From: Lethocerus indicus
Taxonomy: Eukaryota; Arthropoda; Insecta; Hemiptera; Belostomatidae
Direction: 5' to 3'
Length of the DNA: 64,000 nucleotides
NCBI GenBank assembly: GCA_019843655.1
Contig: JACDQD010000006.1
Location: forward strand, 20,416,246-20,480,245
Below, one piece after another: positions 39,591 to 51,393 of the stretch. Below the pieces are notes generated by a model that did not search any database, was not told the origin of the DNA, and was given only the letters and a program-made list of their open reading frames with translations. The number at the start of each line of letters is the position of its first letter. The stretch's first letter is position 1. The position numbers and the translations under genes are program-made.

Positions 39591-40657
39591 TAAAATTCGA
39601 AAATATGGAAATATGGGCGTAGCCTGTAAGTCATAAACCAGGGCCCAATCCGAACTGCACCGTCGTACTCCTTTACCGATTTAAGGCCCGACGCTGGGAG
39701 CTATAAATACGATTTATTTATTTCGTTGGGTCTGTGTTGTGTCCCGCCGCCCCTTATAAAGATTATCGAGAGTGGCCATAGAGGGGCGTTTTTAGCGCGG
39801 ACAAGTTATATCTGCCCTTGACCAGATGCGTCCAGATTTACCGACTCCGTTCAAACACGCTCGAAAACAAAAAAGTGAGCCACATATTCGGCCGGGACCA
39901 ATCCCTCCAGCATTGTTTAATGTCGCGTTTGATTTATACCTTTGGGAGTAAATCCCGCTGGGGAGGGTCCTCAGTGGGAATTTTGAATATGGATACTATA
40001 ATCTCTCCTTCTTTATCTCACTCCCCGCAATAATTTTCGAAAGAAAACGTAAAATATCTTCAGTTGAATTATAATTAAAGCGTGGCTAGTGGTTTGCCCC
40101 AATAGAATAAAAATATGTAAGCAGCTTTAGATGTTTGGAATACCATCAGTCTCCCTGATTTTTAATTACAATATTATATCAGTTAAAGTTCCTGTACATA
40201 TGACTTCCAAGCCCAGTATTTGTTTAATGAATCGTGGATCAATGAGTCGCTGTATGAATACGTCATTTATGTACATTTAAGATAATAATGTGATTATTCT
40301 ATGAAAGTTAGATCTTCCCTCACGTAGATGAAAATTTGATAGAGGTGTCCTCCCTCCCGAGGTGTTGACTTCCGACCTAACGACTCAACGATGGTGGAAG
40401 CCGCGTTATACCAGACTCGGCCGCCGGCCTTTTCTAGACGGTCAACTCGGTTATGTAAATCCTTAGTGCGCTTCGACTGCTAAATAATTCATATAAAAAG
40501 CCTCCTGAGCCCCTCCTCCAACTTTCCGGCCATTTCGTCCCGATTTTGTTTTACTTCCGACCGCTACACATTCGTCTTAAGCCAGCTCTTTTTCGAGGGC
40601 GTCGGGCGCGAATCTAGCCGAAGATCGAGCCGCTGGCTAGACCGGACTCTGAATAAA

Positions 40658-40679
40658 TCCCAGTAAAATATTACTGGGA
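40658..40679. repeat. Short perfect hairpin (9-bp stem, 4-nt loop)
   Basis: TCCCAGTAA at 40658-40666 pairs exactly with TTACTGGGA at 40671-40679 around AATA. It is an isolated local structure with no adjacent gene. Confidence 0.65.
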
Positions 40680-43600
40680 ATGCATTGCATCAAAACATTT
40701 GGGATCTTTTTTATCATCAGTTTAGGCTCGATGGGGATGAAGCACCCCGTCAGTATCTGCACTGTGCTGTTAGTAAAATAAAATCGGTTAATGTAGTTCA
40801 ACCTCAGAAAATGTAATATATTATATAATAATATGACTTATGTTATTTATCATTGAGTGGAGAGAGTTGACCGATGATTGATGATAGTCCAAACCTTCCC
40901 GGACCCCTTAACTGGTATTTTAAATCGTTCTCCTATCATTAGTTAGTACAATTATATGGGCGATACTTTACCAGACAAGGAAACTCCTGTAACACAAGTT
41001 TCTTGCCAAATCATATATTGATACTAAAATCAACCGTGAGAGGCAATATACCGTATGCATTTTTTCCGAAGAAAATATATGACTCTAAAACTAGTGGCCC
41101 CCGCATACGCCAATAAGTATTGATAGATGTATAATGTAGTGGCCTTCGGGGGCTCGTCCATTCTGAACTTAATGGATCTATTGTGGCCCCCATCCGAGAT
41201 TTAGTGGTCCCTCTCTATCACCGTTCTTTTAACTAGTCCCTAAATCATCGACCTATACTCTTCGACAGTTGTGGTGCGGCGACTCCTTCCCAGTTTTAGG
41301 AATCTTCACCCATACATTTGCAGCGATTCAGAAGCTGCATTCAAACATTTGATATCCCTCCCTCCCGGTTTGGGAGACCCCACTCATCTATCAAAGAGAA
41401 ATCGGGGCTCGGGTAGAAGGCCGAATAGATATTTATTTGGTAATATATTTGACTATAATCGGCTTTAGTGGGAAGCCCGACGACGGACGAATTTGCGGGG
41501 TTTGATAGTCTGATTTCTCTCCTACTTGCCGTCTCCGGTTTCACGGACTACGGTTTCATGTCGCTCTCGAACTGTGATCGGGCCCGAGAGGTTTATAGAT
41601 AAATTATAAATGAATGGGATGCCTTGAATAAATATCTTTCTACTAACAGAAGTGACGAATATGAGCGGAATTGGTGTGATTCCAAGAGCCCCGAAAAGAT
41701 GGTTTAATCATTCGTACAGTACTAAAAAAGAGAAGAATTTTATTTAAATATTCTATTTTATATACATTAAATATATATTAAATTTTATTTAAATATTTCA
41801 GTACTAAAATATTACCATCACCATGTGAGCCGGAATAATTCTTGATAAAATATTCAATCCCCAAATAATTGATTTTCATAGCATCGTATTAAGCACCAAC
41901 TTCCTTAAATGTTCTGTAAAGTCCTCGAAAATTTCCGATTATTTTCTTTTACTCTAAATTTCAGTAGAGATACTTTTTTAAATTGGCCGTTCAACGAGGG
42001 CGACTACCTACTATATTTAATTGCCCATTTCATTCCAGCCGACGATGAATCGCATTACCTGACAAAATATGGGAGTGCAGGCTTAAGCCAGAGAACCGTA
42101 AATTCAATTCAATAATTCCTTTTGCCCTTCGCGACCTTCTTACGCTAAAAAAGAATACGATGAAATAATTAGAAAATTTCCCGTCTTGGAAATCAGTGTA
42201 ATTGGAATTTTATATTGGTGTCATTTCAGATTAAATAAATTAGCCTTGTGTATTTTGAAATAAATAGTAAGTTTTATTGTATTATATCAACTATTCTATT
42301 CGTTATATTTAGCGTATTTTTTACTTATATTTGGACCAAATTAAGCACTCCACCGGACTCCATCGCTTGAAATTACATCTTATTTCATGATGTTCAAGCA
42401 GAACATTCAAACGTTTTTAGAAAGAGTCAAATAGCTATAAGTATATTAAAAAAATCTTCCTGTTTCATAAAATATAAGTATATCCAAGATCAATTTTTAT
42501 TACATTAACATTATTATATTATGTTTTAATTTCACTGTACTCGTTTTCGACCTGCCGTTTATAGGGCACACATTGGGACCGCTGTGGACGGAATATGGGA
42601 TCGATCGGGGCAATTTCCAATCACTGTTTTTGTCAACGTACAATATTAACTTTCAAAGTTGAATTTTCAAGACAATTCGAGTCAAATTTTTGGAGCTGGC
42701 CATAATTGAAGCGGGACGGGCGTTCGGCGGCAAATTGGACTCGGGCAATTAATACTAATTATGTTGTGTGATAATGTGAGAAGTAAATTGTAAAGGGCGG
42801 ACCTTTCGCATCGTTAAACGGAATGCATAATTTATTCGCTCTATTGTTCTCCGTTAAATGGCCGAAATGTTGAATTGGGCAAAACGTGCGCCAACAATGC
42901 CGGATGGCTTATTTTTTAATAAATGTATTTCTTTTTTGTCTTTTTATTGCGGCCCAACGCACGGAGTCGGGTTAAATCCCGACCCCGATGAACACATCTC
43001 TTGCCGCATAAAAAATGGAAAAGATACGAGCCTTGAACAGAAATGTATAAGTTCAACCCTGGACACGTATGGGCCGTATTTTTCACCGATGAGCGCTTTT
43101 TGTGCCCCGATTGTCTCCACTGTTAGTGACCGCTATGTTAAGTGGGAATCTGTATCCGAATTTACAGTCTGTAAATCTCCATTATGGATCAAACCAAATA
43201 TCGTCGATGAAGTATGTAAATCGCATTACGATTTATTATGACGATTCAAATAATTAAGAACAAATTATATTGTTTATATAAAAATAAGAAATAGTAAAAT
43301 GCTGAAGTAAATTAGCTGTGAGAGAGTCTAGAACAAGAGGGATTTCCTGTGCGTCACACTGTGCGCTCTGGAACCTCCTGTATTATACTGAATTAAAAAT
43401 ATATACGACAAGTTATAATAAATTGAAACGAAACGATATAAATAAAAATGGCACGTCTCATAGCACGTTGGAAGCTTGAGTTCCAAACTCTACAAAAGAC
43501 AGTCACTAGCTTGTTTCCAGTTTTGATTTAAATTTTTAATAGGTGAAGCCATCGAAAAACGGCCTATAGATATTTCTTCACAGATTTAATAAGTGTGTGA

Positions 43601-44419
43601 TTTCGCTCCTCTTATCCGCTTTTCACATACGGTTAAGCCTTCCTTTATCCACCACGATGCAAGTTATTGTAGCAATAAATAATAATTAATAATAATTGCA
43701 TTAACGTTTAGACTAGAGACCGGGAACAATGAATGTTGGGATACATTTTTTTTTAAAGGGAAGGGGCTTTAAATTATTTCAGCGTCGACTCAGCGCTGGA
43801 AATTGCTAGTTTTAATTAATCGAGAGGTAAGTTGGTCCATTGCGTTATATGCCCCCGATATAATATGATTTACGGGGGAAGGGGTTCCATTACCCATAAT
43901 TGTGGTAACTTTCGACTGTGCACCGGGAAATTGCAAGGAAAGAGGACTGTTGGGTTTTATACGGTTAGGCACACTGTGTCATCCCACCACGGAGTTAGGT
44001 TAATACTCCTAAACCCCCCCCCCCTCCTCCTTCTCGCCCTTCCCCAAGAGCACACCCTTTGCCTCCGATACCCCCGTTCCGCTTTAAGGCTCAAAGCTTT
44101 TCCGAAATCGAGTGACGTCCTAATTAATTGGCATAATAAAGGCCCCTCCTTCTCTTCTGGGGATGCCGCTCCGGCGCGGGATTAAGTTATTGGGACAGAA
44201 GGATTTTGTTTTAGACCTTTACTCTAACCGTCGTTAAAATAAGGCCGCCTTATTTATATCCGCAGTACCAGATAAATCCGCTATGACGACCCGTTCGCGA
44301 AAGAATTAATGTTAACGTTTTGGTCTCTCCAGTTTATTAATTCATCCAACTGGTATCCCAGTGGCCACGTCAGTCATATTTATATAAATATATTAAATAT
44401 TTAAAGGATTATTACATGA

Positions 44420-44444
44420 TAAAACCTGGGATTTCCAGGTTTTA
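44420..44444. repeat. Short perfect hairpin (10-bp stem, 5-nt loop)
   Basis: TAAAACCTGG at 44420-44429 pairs exactly with CCAGGTTTTA at 44435-44444. It is recorded as local structure only. Confidence 0.65.
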
Positions 44445-47400
44445 GCCTTACAAGTTATTTGTAACTGAAGAACTAAGTCTTAGTTGGTTTGTATCAATTT
44501 ATATGGTTTTATTTCTTCCTGTTTTTAATGCGAAATATTTGTCGCTTAGGCTAAGTCTGTCGTTCGTATCATGAGGTGTTCCGCTGCGGTTTGAATTAAG
44601 CAAAAGTCCGATAAATTAGCGATGACTATGTGTGTTGATGGGCTGGGGCACGTACTCGGCTAACTCGGTTCCCCTATTGCTGGACAGAGACATGTACCGG
44701 CCTGGGGTCCTTCATTATGATGACCGAACTACCAGCACCATACCGGTAATCCCCACTATAGCTCTCATAATAATTTCACTAATTATACTGCAGTATTATT
44801 AAGCTTTTTTAAAATATAAATATGAATAATTTTCTTTTTGATCGCTATTAGGTTCATAAAAACGGGTCATCACTAATGTGTGATTTTAATGCGTAGTTAC
44901 TATAGAGAACTATAGTGCACCCAACGAACTTTAGTTATATACATTGCCGCACCTTCCTCCTCGGGACTTTTGCCTCCACTGAACTGGAGAATATAATGTG
45001 AGTTTATAAGATTTGCAAAACGTCCTCGTGTTCTCTGTAAGAATAAAAACTAATTCGTATACATAAAACACCAAGAAATCCGTTGACAAATAAAATTTAA
45101 AAATAAGGTTCAGTAATTGAAATATGGCCACTAATTTTGAAAGGCATTGTACGCCACCTGTAATTAATTATTGTTACAAATGATAAGCTGGAAATATTCG
45201 TCCCAGGACAGTGGCTTGGTACGGCGATATCATTACGCTTTGATATAATGCCGGGAAAGGAATAGAAGCCAATTTATCTTAGCAAAAGGTCGCGGAATTC
45301 GGTTCTCCGGCGGTGGGGAACGGAGGGATCCGGAGGTAGGGTATTTACCTAGCGGGTAGGAACCCCAACTTCTCTTATGCGGCGGTACGGCAGATGATCT
45401 GCTGATGAATGGTTAAGGAAAGGTTAAGGGGACGAAAGGCACCCTCACGCATATTGTGGGATCTTCTGGGAAGGTTCGTTACCTGAGGCGAACCTCTCTT
45501 GGTCCTTTGAAGCCTGTCAAATGCGGCCCCTTGTGTCAAGTCAAAACGCTTGACACCGCCCCTGTTCATATACCTCATCCCTGACGGGAACATAATTCCA
45601 CTTTGTTTTACTTTTTTGTATGTACGTACAACCCATAATCATTTTTTCTTAAATTTTAAACCAGTGTGATCTTACGAGAATGTGGGGTTCATTTAAATTT
45701 AAACAGAATCAAAACCTAATTTAAGGTCAGTTTCAAATTAAAATTTGAAATAATACGGGACATATGTTGTATATATAGATATAGATTAGGAGAAGAGAAA
45801 TCTGGATACGGCGAATTTTCCTAGAGAACGGTAGAGGTCAGTTAGAGGTGCCGGGACAAACATCAATCAGTTAATCGGTGGGCTACGTGGCCGTGCAACC
45901 TTCAAATGACCTTTATCGTTCCCCGCTAAACTCGACCCTTCCGGAATATCTCCGTTTGGTCTCGTATGACCCTGTGTTTTGTGATTATGATTGCATTTTT
46001 TAATTCCAAACATGACATTTGTATTCGTTGCGAAAAACTCAATGAAAAAAGGGTGGGCACGACGGTATGCTGAAAATTTTGCAAAGAATATATTAACGAA
46101 ATGCTATATATTTGTATTATGTGCAGAATATTACCTCGATGAAAGTAATGAAGATCCAGCAGTAGTACAAAAATAGAAAACAAGGATCTAAAAAATCTTA
46201 TTGTTAAAAATGAAATTATATCACAAACTGGTATCACGTTATACCTATGATATAAGCACAAGTAAACCGTTTTCACCGGTCGATATATTTAAGTCTTAAT
46301 TATTGAGGTCACCGAATAATTATGGAATAATTCTGTACTCAAATCTCCGCCCCGGGCGCGGCGGATATCACGGACCTCATCAAAAATTCATTACGCCGGT
46401 TTCTTAAGATGAACGGCTTAATATTTTTTGGGGCCTCCTCCACGTCCGACCTGGCTGTGAGCTGGTGCCCGCAGAATAAACCGGCCTCGGCCTATTACAA
46501 GCACCTGTTTAATATTTGCAGGGGCGGGCAGAATTTAATTCTGAGTACATTAAAGAGGGCTGTAGAAATTTAACGCGTTTGCGGTTTAGGGGACTGGGCC
46601 AAATAAACGCTAACCTGGCCGTGACGGTCAAGAATGTGCCTTGTAAGGTCATGTTCAAAATAGTGCATAAATGCGTCCTAACTCCGGCTGGGGTCGAGCC
46701 CAATTAGGCCGGTTAGATCTATTCAATAATATATAAGTCTAATCACAATATAACATTAAATACAATGATTCCATAAAGCAGAAAGTATTTACTGTTCTAT
46801 TCCCAATAACTACCATCATAAAGATTTTAGTAGAATGTATTACGCCGATATTATTTATTAAGGCGGCGATAACTAACTAAGAAATAAATAATCCAAACGG
46901 GGACTGGCCGATTCTCCGTAATCAATTAATATTTCCCACAGCCATCGAAAAACGATCGAGGCCCAGGTGAATCGGGAGCGGAGGAGCACAAAGGGAACCG
47001 GCATCAAAATAACAAGGACCGGCCCTTTATAAGATGACAATCTCGGAAATCATCCCATTTCATCAAAAGGCGGGTCTTTTGTGGGCTCCGGTGATGGTGG
47101 GCGGGGACGCCGTGTGTTACTGAAATAGGGATTAAGCGCCCCCCTCCTTCTAAAATATGGCTGTCGAACACTTTTAAATTGCTCCTTTGTGCGTCGGTTT
47201 TTTGGCCCGCCTCGGGAATAAATTTGGCCCGGAAACAAAGCCTTCATCTGCAGCGCGAGTAAACGCAACGTTTTTAATGAAAGTTTAAAAATTCTGCCTC
47301 TCCTGTCTATTAATATATATCGTCCGCTGTGGATCGAAATAACCAAAAAAAATAACCGTTCGTATGAAATATTTAGAGATTTTTCCAGTCCTCTTGGTAA

Positions 47401-49550
47401 ATTCTGAGTATTTTTTTGTGTGTGATCAATATATTCCACAAATCTAAAGGCACTAAAATACTTTTAATAAAATTTAAAATAAAGTTAATCCTGCAGTCGC
47501 TAGTAGTAATGCATTCTGGCAGAAACAATTCCAATGACAGCGTATAATTTTTGAACTTTAAATTCAAATTGACTAATGTTAAATATAGGAAGCATCCATA
47601 TTTTTAATTAGGGCATTACGTATTTTTCGTTTGTATTGTAGTACAAGTGTAAATAAACAACCGGCATAGAATCTGTCACTTGGTTGTTTTTCAGGTGTTA
47701 TTTTGTTATTTGTAAATGGTAAAAGGGGTTGGATAGTGGAGGCCAAAGGGGCCGACTAAGCTTCCAATTGTGGGACGACACTAGTCCGACAGGCCTGAGA
47801 TTTGTGTCCCCTTCAATCCGAGCTTTTTCGAATTCGCGTCCCCGCGCCTCCCGGTAAATACAAACAAGTCGGGGCTTTGTTTTCCCCCCCACGATTTATA
47901 CCCTTCTGAGAAATGCGTCCCTGCGTTGAAACTTGTGCTTGGAAACTTGTGAAGTTTCCGGTCAACATATTGGTCAGTTATCTGGCGCGAGTTATCGGAG
48001 CCGGATCCCTCCATGTCTTAAAAAACAGTGTAAACAAATTAGACGGTATTTTTGAAAGGGAAATGCCTTTGCAAGATACCTTTATATACTGGCAATATCT
48101 AGTTTGAAATTTTACCCTTTTTATTTGTTACTCTTCGTGAGATATCTGAATCCATATTTCTTTGTGTGAATTTGACCAGTGATGTTATACCTATGCTTTC
48201 AAATGTTCTTTACCGCCGCGAACCGTTTCGAGTCACAGCCTCAAATTATTACACATACCTACTCTTCACCGTAGATGACTTTCCACCTCCTTCAACCGGA
48301 TATCCGGGTCTCCTTAACACACGGTCTGGTCGTGTGATCTTGGGCCTGGAAAAATCCCCGTCAAATCCCCATTCGAAATATCAACTCTCGACCCGGAACT
48401 CCGGCTCTCTTTTTCGGGTCCCTGAATATTTTCCCGGAAACACGTATGGCGAAAGTAATACGGCCGTCGAAAACATATAAATTGGTCCTTTGCGCTCGGG
48501 TTCCGTCCGGGAATAAATTAGGCCCCCTCCCCGGAAAACAAAGATATATAGATCGGAAGGGAACGTCGGTTTCGAATTGATTCTCGGGCTCTGTTCAATT
48601 TGTATTCTTCCCTCGGCGAACCTTTCCTTTCCTTACCGGGTTTCTAAGGGGAGGGGGAAGATTTCAGTTTCATTCCTACCTTAAATTCGGAGGCGTCCTA
48701 CCGGAGTTATTAATTCCTTGAATCTGGATATGTTGGCGAATTAACTGCCTACCCCAACCATCATCGAAACCGAACGTACTATTGGGTCTCCAAGGGTGAC
48801 CGACATTCGGCGGTCTATAAATCTTAACGGAGGAAGCTAATTTTGTTTTTTCCCCGAATACGGTCTTCAGTGATTTCGTCTTGAGAAAATTAGGGGGTTG
48901 AGGGCCGTAATATCCGGGACGACTTCCTATTTAAAAAATTACAGCGATTAGATAAATGGATCCAATTGAATTAAGATGAAATATCAGAAGAAGATACCCC
49001 CAGTACTTTTCTCCAGGAAAATGAAATAAAAACATTGGCTTTTTGACGCGAAAAGTACTCGATGTTGAATTAAAGAAGAGCTTAATGTTTCTTTTTTTTA
49101 TTTTTAAAGTTAAACTGTCACGAGTAATTACGGTAAGTGAAATATTAATAGAATTACTGTCTCAGTTACGAGTTGGGAGTTTTATCCCTGTGATGTACTA
49201 CTCACTGAATTTTTTACCCAGAGAAGACGAGGGAAGGTTTGACAAAGTAAACTTTCATTCACAACAGCAGGAAAGCCGCAATGCCACAATCATTCCCTTT
49301 TAAATTATAATACATTAATAGATATAAATTATTAATTTTTTGTACATAAAATAAAATAATAAATCGAAATAATAATATTTAATTTTATCTTTGTGTTTAT
49401 AACCGAAACGTTGAGCCTTTTCTTTCTTATTTTGTGTGCTGGAGCGTAGTGTGGATATCAGAGAAGTGCAAAAGATTGGTACAACATTGAAACTGAAGGG
49501 GTAATTAACTCGTAGGCAGAATCTACATGAAAAATATAACTTATAACATT

Positions 49551-49556
<6 letters not shown>

Positions 49557-49596
<40 letters not shown>
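49557..49596. repeat. (TA)20 microsatellite
   Basis: An uninterrupted 40-base TA repeat within AT-rich DNA, about 1.6 kb upstream of the proposed turtle promoter. Such tracts are unstable in length and can extrude as cruciforms. Confidence 0.95.
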
Positions 49597-49597
<1 letters not shown>

Positions 49598-51084
49598 CCT
49601 TACATTCGAATTTTCAAAATATATACATTTTACTTCACACGGTGAACCTATAAGGAGGAAGAAAACGAAGGGAGGATTATGGGAGGAACTCCTTCTTTCC
49701 TTTCTGCATAAATTAAGGGCTTTGATTATTCCTGTTTAATTGATTCCCCATTGTTTTACTTCGGACAATATGTTCGGTTGAAATCCTCGTTCCCCCCTCT
49801 CATTGTTGTTTGAAAATTCTCTCAATTACACAAAGAGTGTTAATTGCAGGTGTTTCGCCGTTCGCCCCTCCGCCTTCCATTAGGCCCACAGGCTCGGTTC
49901 ATCGGGCAGGCCGGTCCGAAACCAGCCTCCGGGGGACGTCTCATTATCTACTGTCTTTTATCTTGTCAAATCAAGACTCTCGGCGTTACACCATTACATT
50001 GATTTAACAGACACTCTTAACACGTGTATATTTTGTGTAACTGACGTGCAGCAATTACAGTAACACCGGGCGCATAACACATATCTTGCTTGAAGGCAGA
50101 TAATTTGTGATTTTATGACAACATGCCATGGTACACTATGGTTCGATAGTAAATTGTTGGCACTCCATATTTGATCTCCTGACAGCCTATTAATAATTTG
50201 ATATGAACTGTCGGAACTTATTGGGAAAGGAGGAGTGTATAGTACAAGAATATGGAAGTAGGATTCAATAGTTACAAACAAGTGGTTGAGCATGTTTAGT
50301 GAGCATGATGCGGCTAGTTTTATTATGTATTTTATAATAACTTTTAAATTAAGTATTAACTCAGTTATATAATATTCAGAATATATCACTAAAGTATCGG
50401 ATAAAGTACTCTTGTTATTAACCCACTTTACAAACCAATACACGATGTCTTCTGGTTTGAATGCCATAAGGATAAAAGGATTGTATTTTATTCAACGATA
50501 CGCATATCTTTATTTTGTGTGAGAAAAACGTTGGCCATTAAAAATCATATACTGCGGTAAACAGTGTTTGCAATTCGCTACCTTTCCACCAGGTAGGATG
50601 GATGTAGTCCCCACCTTTCCCAGAATATTTCACCGTAGCCTCCCTCGAGAGAAATTTAGTGCGTTGCTCTTGGCATTTAAAATATACCATCGTATAATGC
50701 AGGCTTCTTTATTTCTTAAAATTCGTACATTTCGTTGGATCTGAAGGCTACCTTCTTTTTTTAAAGAAATATTGTTTCATTCGATAAATATATATTTGTA
50801 TAGGGCAACGATAAAATTCCTTTGTTTCGTATTTTATTTTTATCCCCCGAAGGCAAAAATTCCGAGTCGAATAATAGTTTTTCTCTACTCGCTGCTGCTT
50901 TATTAGGCACCCCGGGGCGTAGCGGTTTTGTCCGCAATATTTTAACCTGATCATCTGCGTCGGCGAGAACTCGGTACCGTACTCGGGGTCGGAAAGCCAT
51001 TTTGAGGTAAACAATTAAGACGGAAGATGCCGGCTCTGCGGATGACGTGAGGTGGTGCGATAGGTTAGGAGTGAGCGATACAGT

Positions 51085-51145
51085 GGGGAAGGGAAGGAGG
51101 GTGAGAGGGAAGGAGGGAGGGATGAAGGGAGGGAGGGAGGGAGAG
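51085..51145 (+). repeat. GGGA-rich purine tract with quadruplex motif, upstream of proposed promoter
   Basis: An irregular repeat of GGGA and GGAA units. Positions 51127-51141 read GGGAGGGAGGGAGGG, a minimal-loop G-quadruplex motif. It ends about 90 bases upstream of the TATA box at 51236, a common place for purine-rich, nucleosome-excluding promoter DNA. Confidence 0.7.
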
Positions 51146-51235
51146 TATCGGAGAGTGGCGTGTAGAGCTAATCCTCCGGTGTTGTCCACCTTTGGAGCTT
51201 AATGTTGGGCAACTGAGCCGTGGGTGTGTGATCAA

Positions 51236-51243
51236 TATATAAA
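51236..51243 (+). promoter_or_regulatory. TATA box of proposed turtle promoter
   Basis: TATATAAA is a consensus TATA box in an otherwise GC-rich, CpG-rich region. A start of transcription about 30 bases downstream (near 51266) would produce a leader ending at the strong donor at 51393/51394. No clear initiator is visible at the predicted start. Assignment to turtle rests on position and strand only. Confidence 0.4.
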
Positions 51244-51265
51244 CAGAGGGTGTAAGGGAGGGGAG

Positions 51266-51393
51266 GGTAGGCGGCTGCGCAGAGGGGGCCGCGTTACACC
51301 CTACTCGGCGAGAGATGGACCGGGCGGCCAGACCACCCTCTGGGCACCTTCTAGTCTGACGCCATGCCCGCTGCTGGCCCTGCCCAACCCACG
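51266..51393 (+). other. tutl: Proposed non-coding first exon (5' UTR) of turtle
   Basis: The interval lies between a TATA box (51236-51243) and a good splice donor, ACG followed by GTGAGT, at 51393/51394. It contains ATG at 51315 (14-codon frame ending at 51359) and ATG at 51364. Joined to the acceptor at 55277/55278, the second would run on as a 21-codon frame that stops at 55311-55313, before the Turtle start codon. The segment is therefore a leader and not coding for Turtle. The start is estimated from the TATA box. The link to turtle is inference, and further leader exons may exist in the 3.9-kb gap. Confidence 0.4.

Larger units (their letters stand above)
39591..51060. other. Gene-free stretch, no coding exon recognised
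   Basis: No identifiable exon is seen. The longest open frame of the whole window lies here (49994-50467, minus strand, 157 codons). Its translation is rich in I, L, Y and S, has no family features, and its length is within chance expectation for AT-rich DNA. Other content is AT-rich DNA at 41720-41820 with a duplicated ATTTTATTTAAATATT segment, an 11-base cytosine run at 44014-44024, two perfect hairpins, and the (TA)n tract at 49.56 kb. Confidence 0.5.

Noticed and set aside
42858..43241. 127-codon plus-strand open frame starting MAEMLNWAKR
   Set aside because: The composition looks protein-like, but no family motif, splice context or neighbouring exon supports it.
49994..50467. Longest open frame in the window, 157 codons, minus strand
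   Set aside because: Its length is about what chance gives for 64 kb of AT-rich DNA in six frames. The translation has no recognisable domain, and no promoter or splice context supports it.
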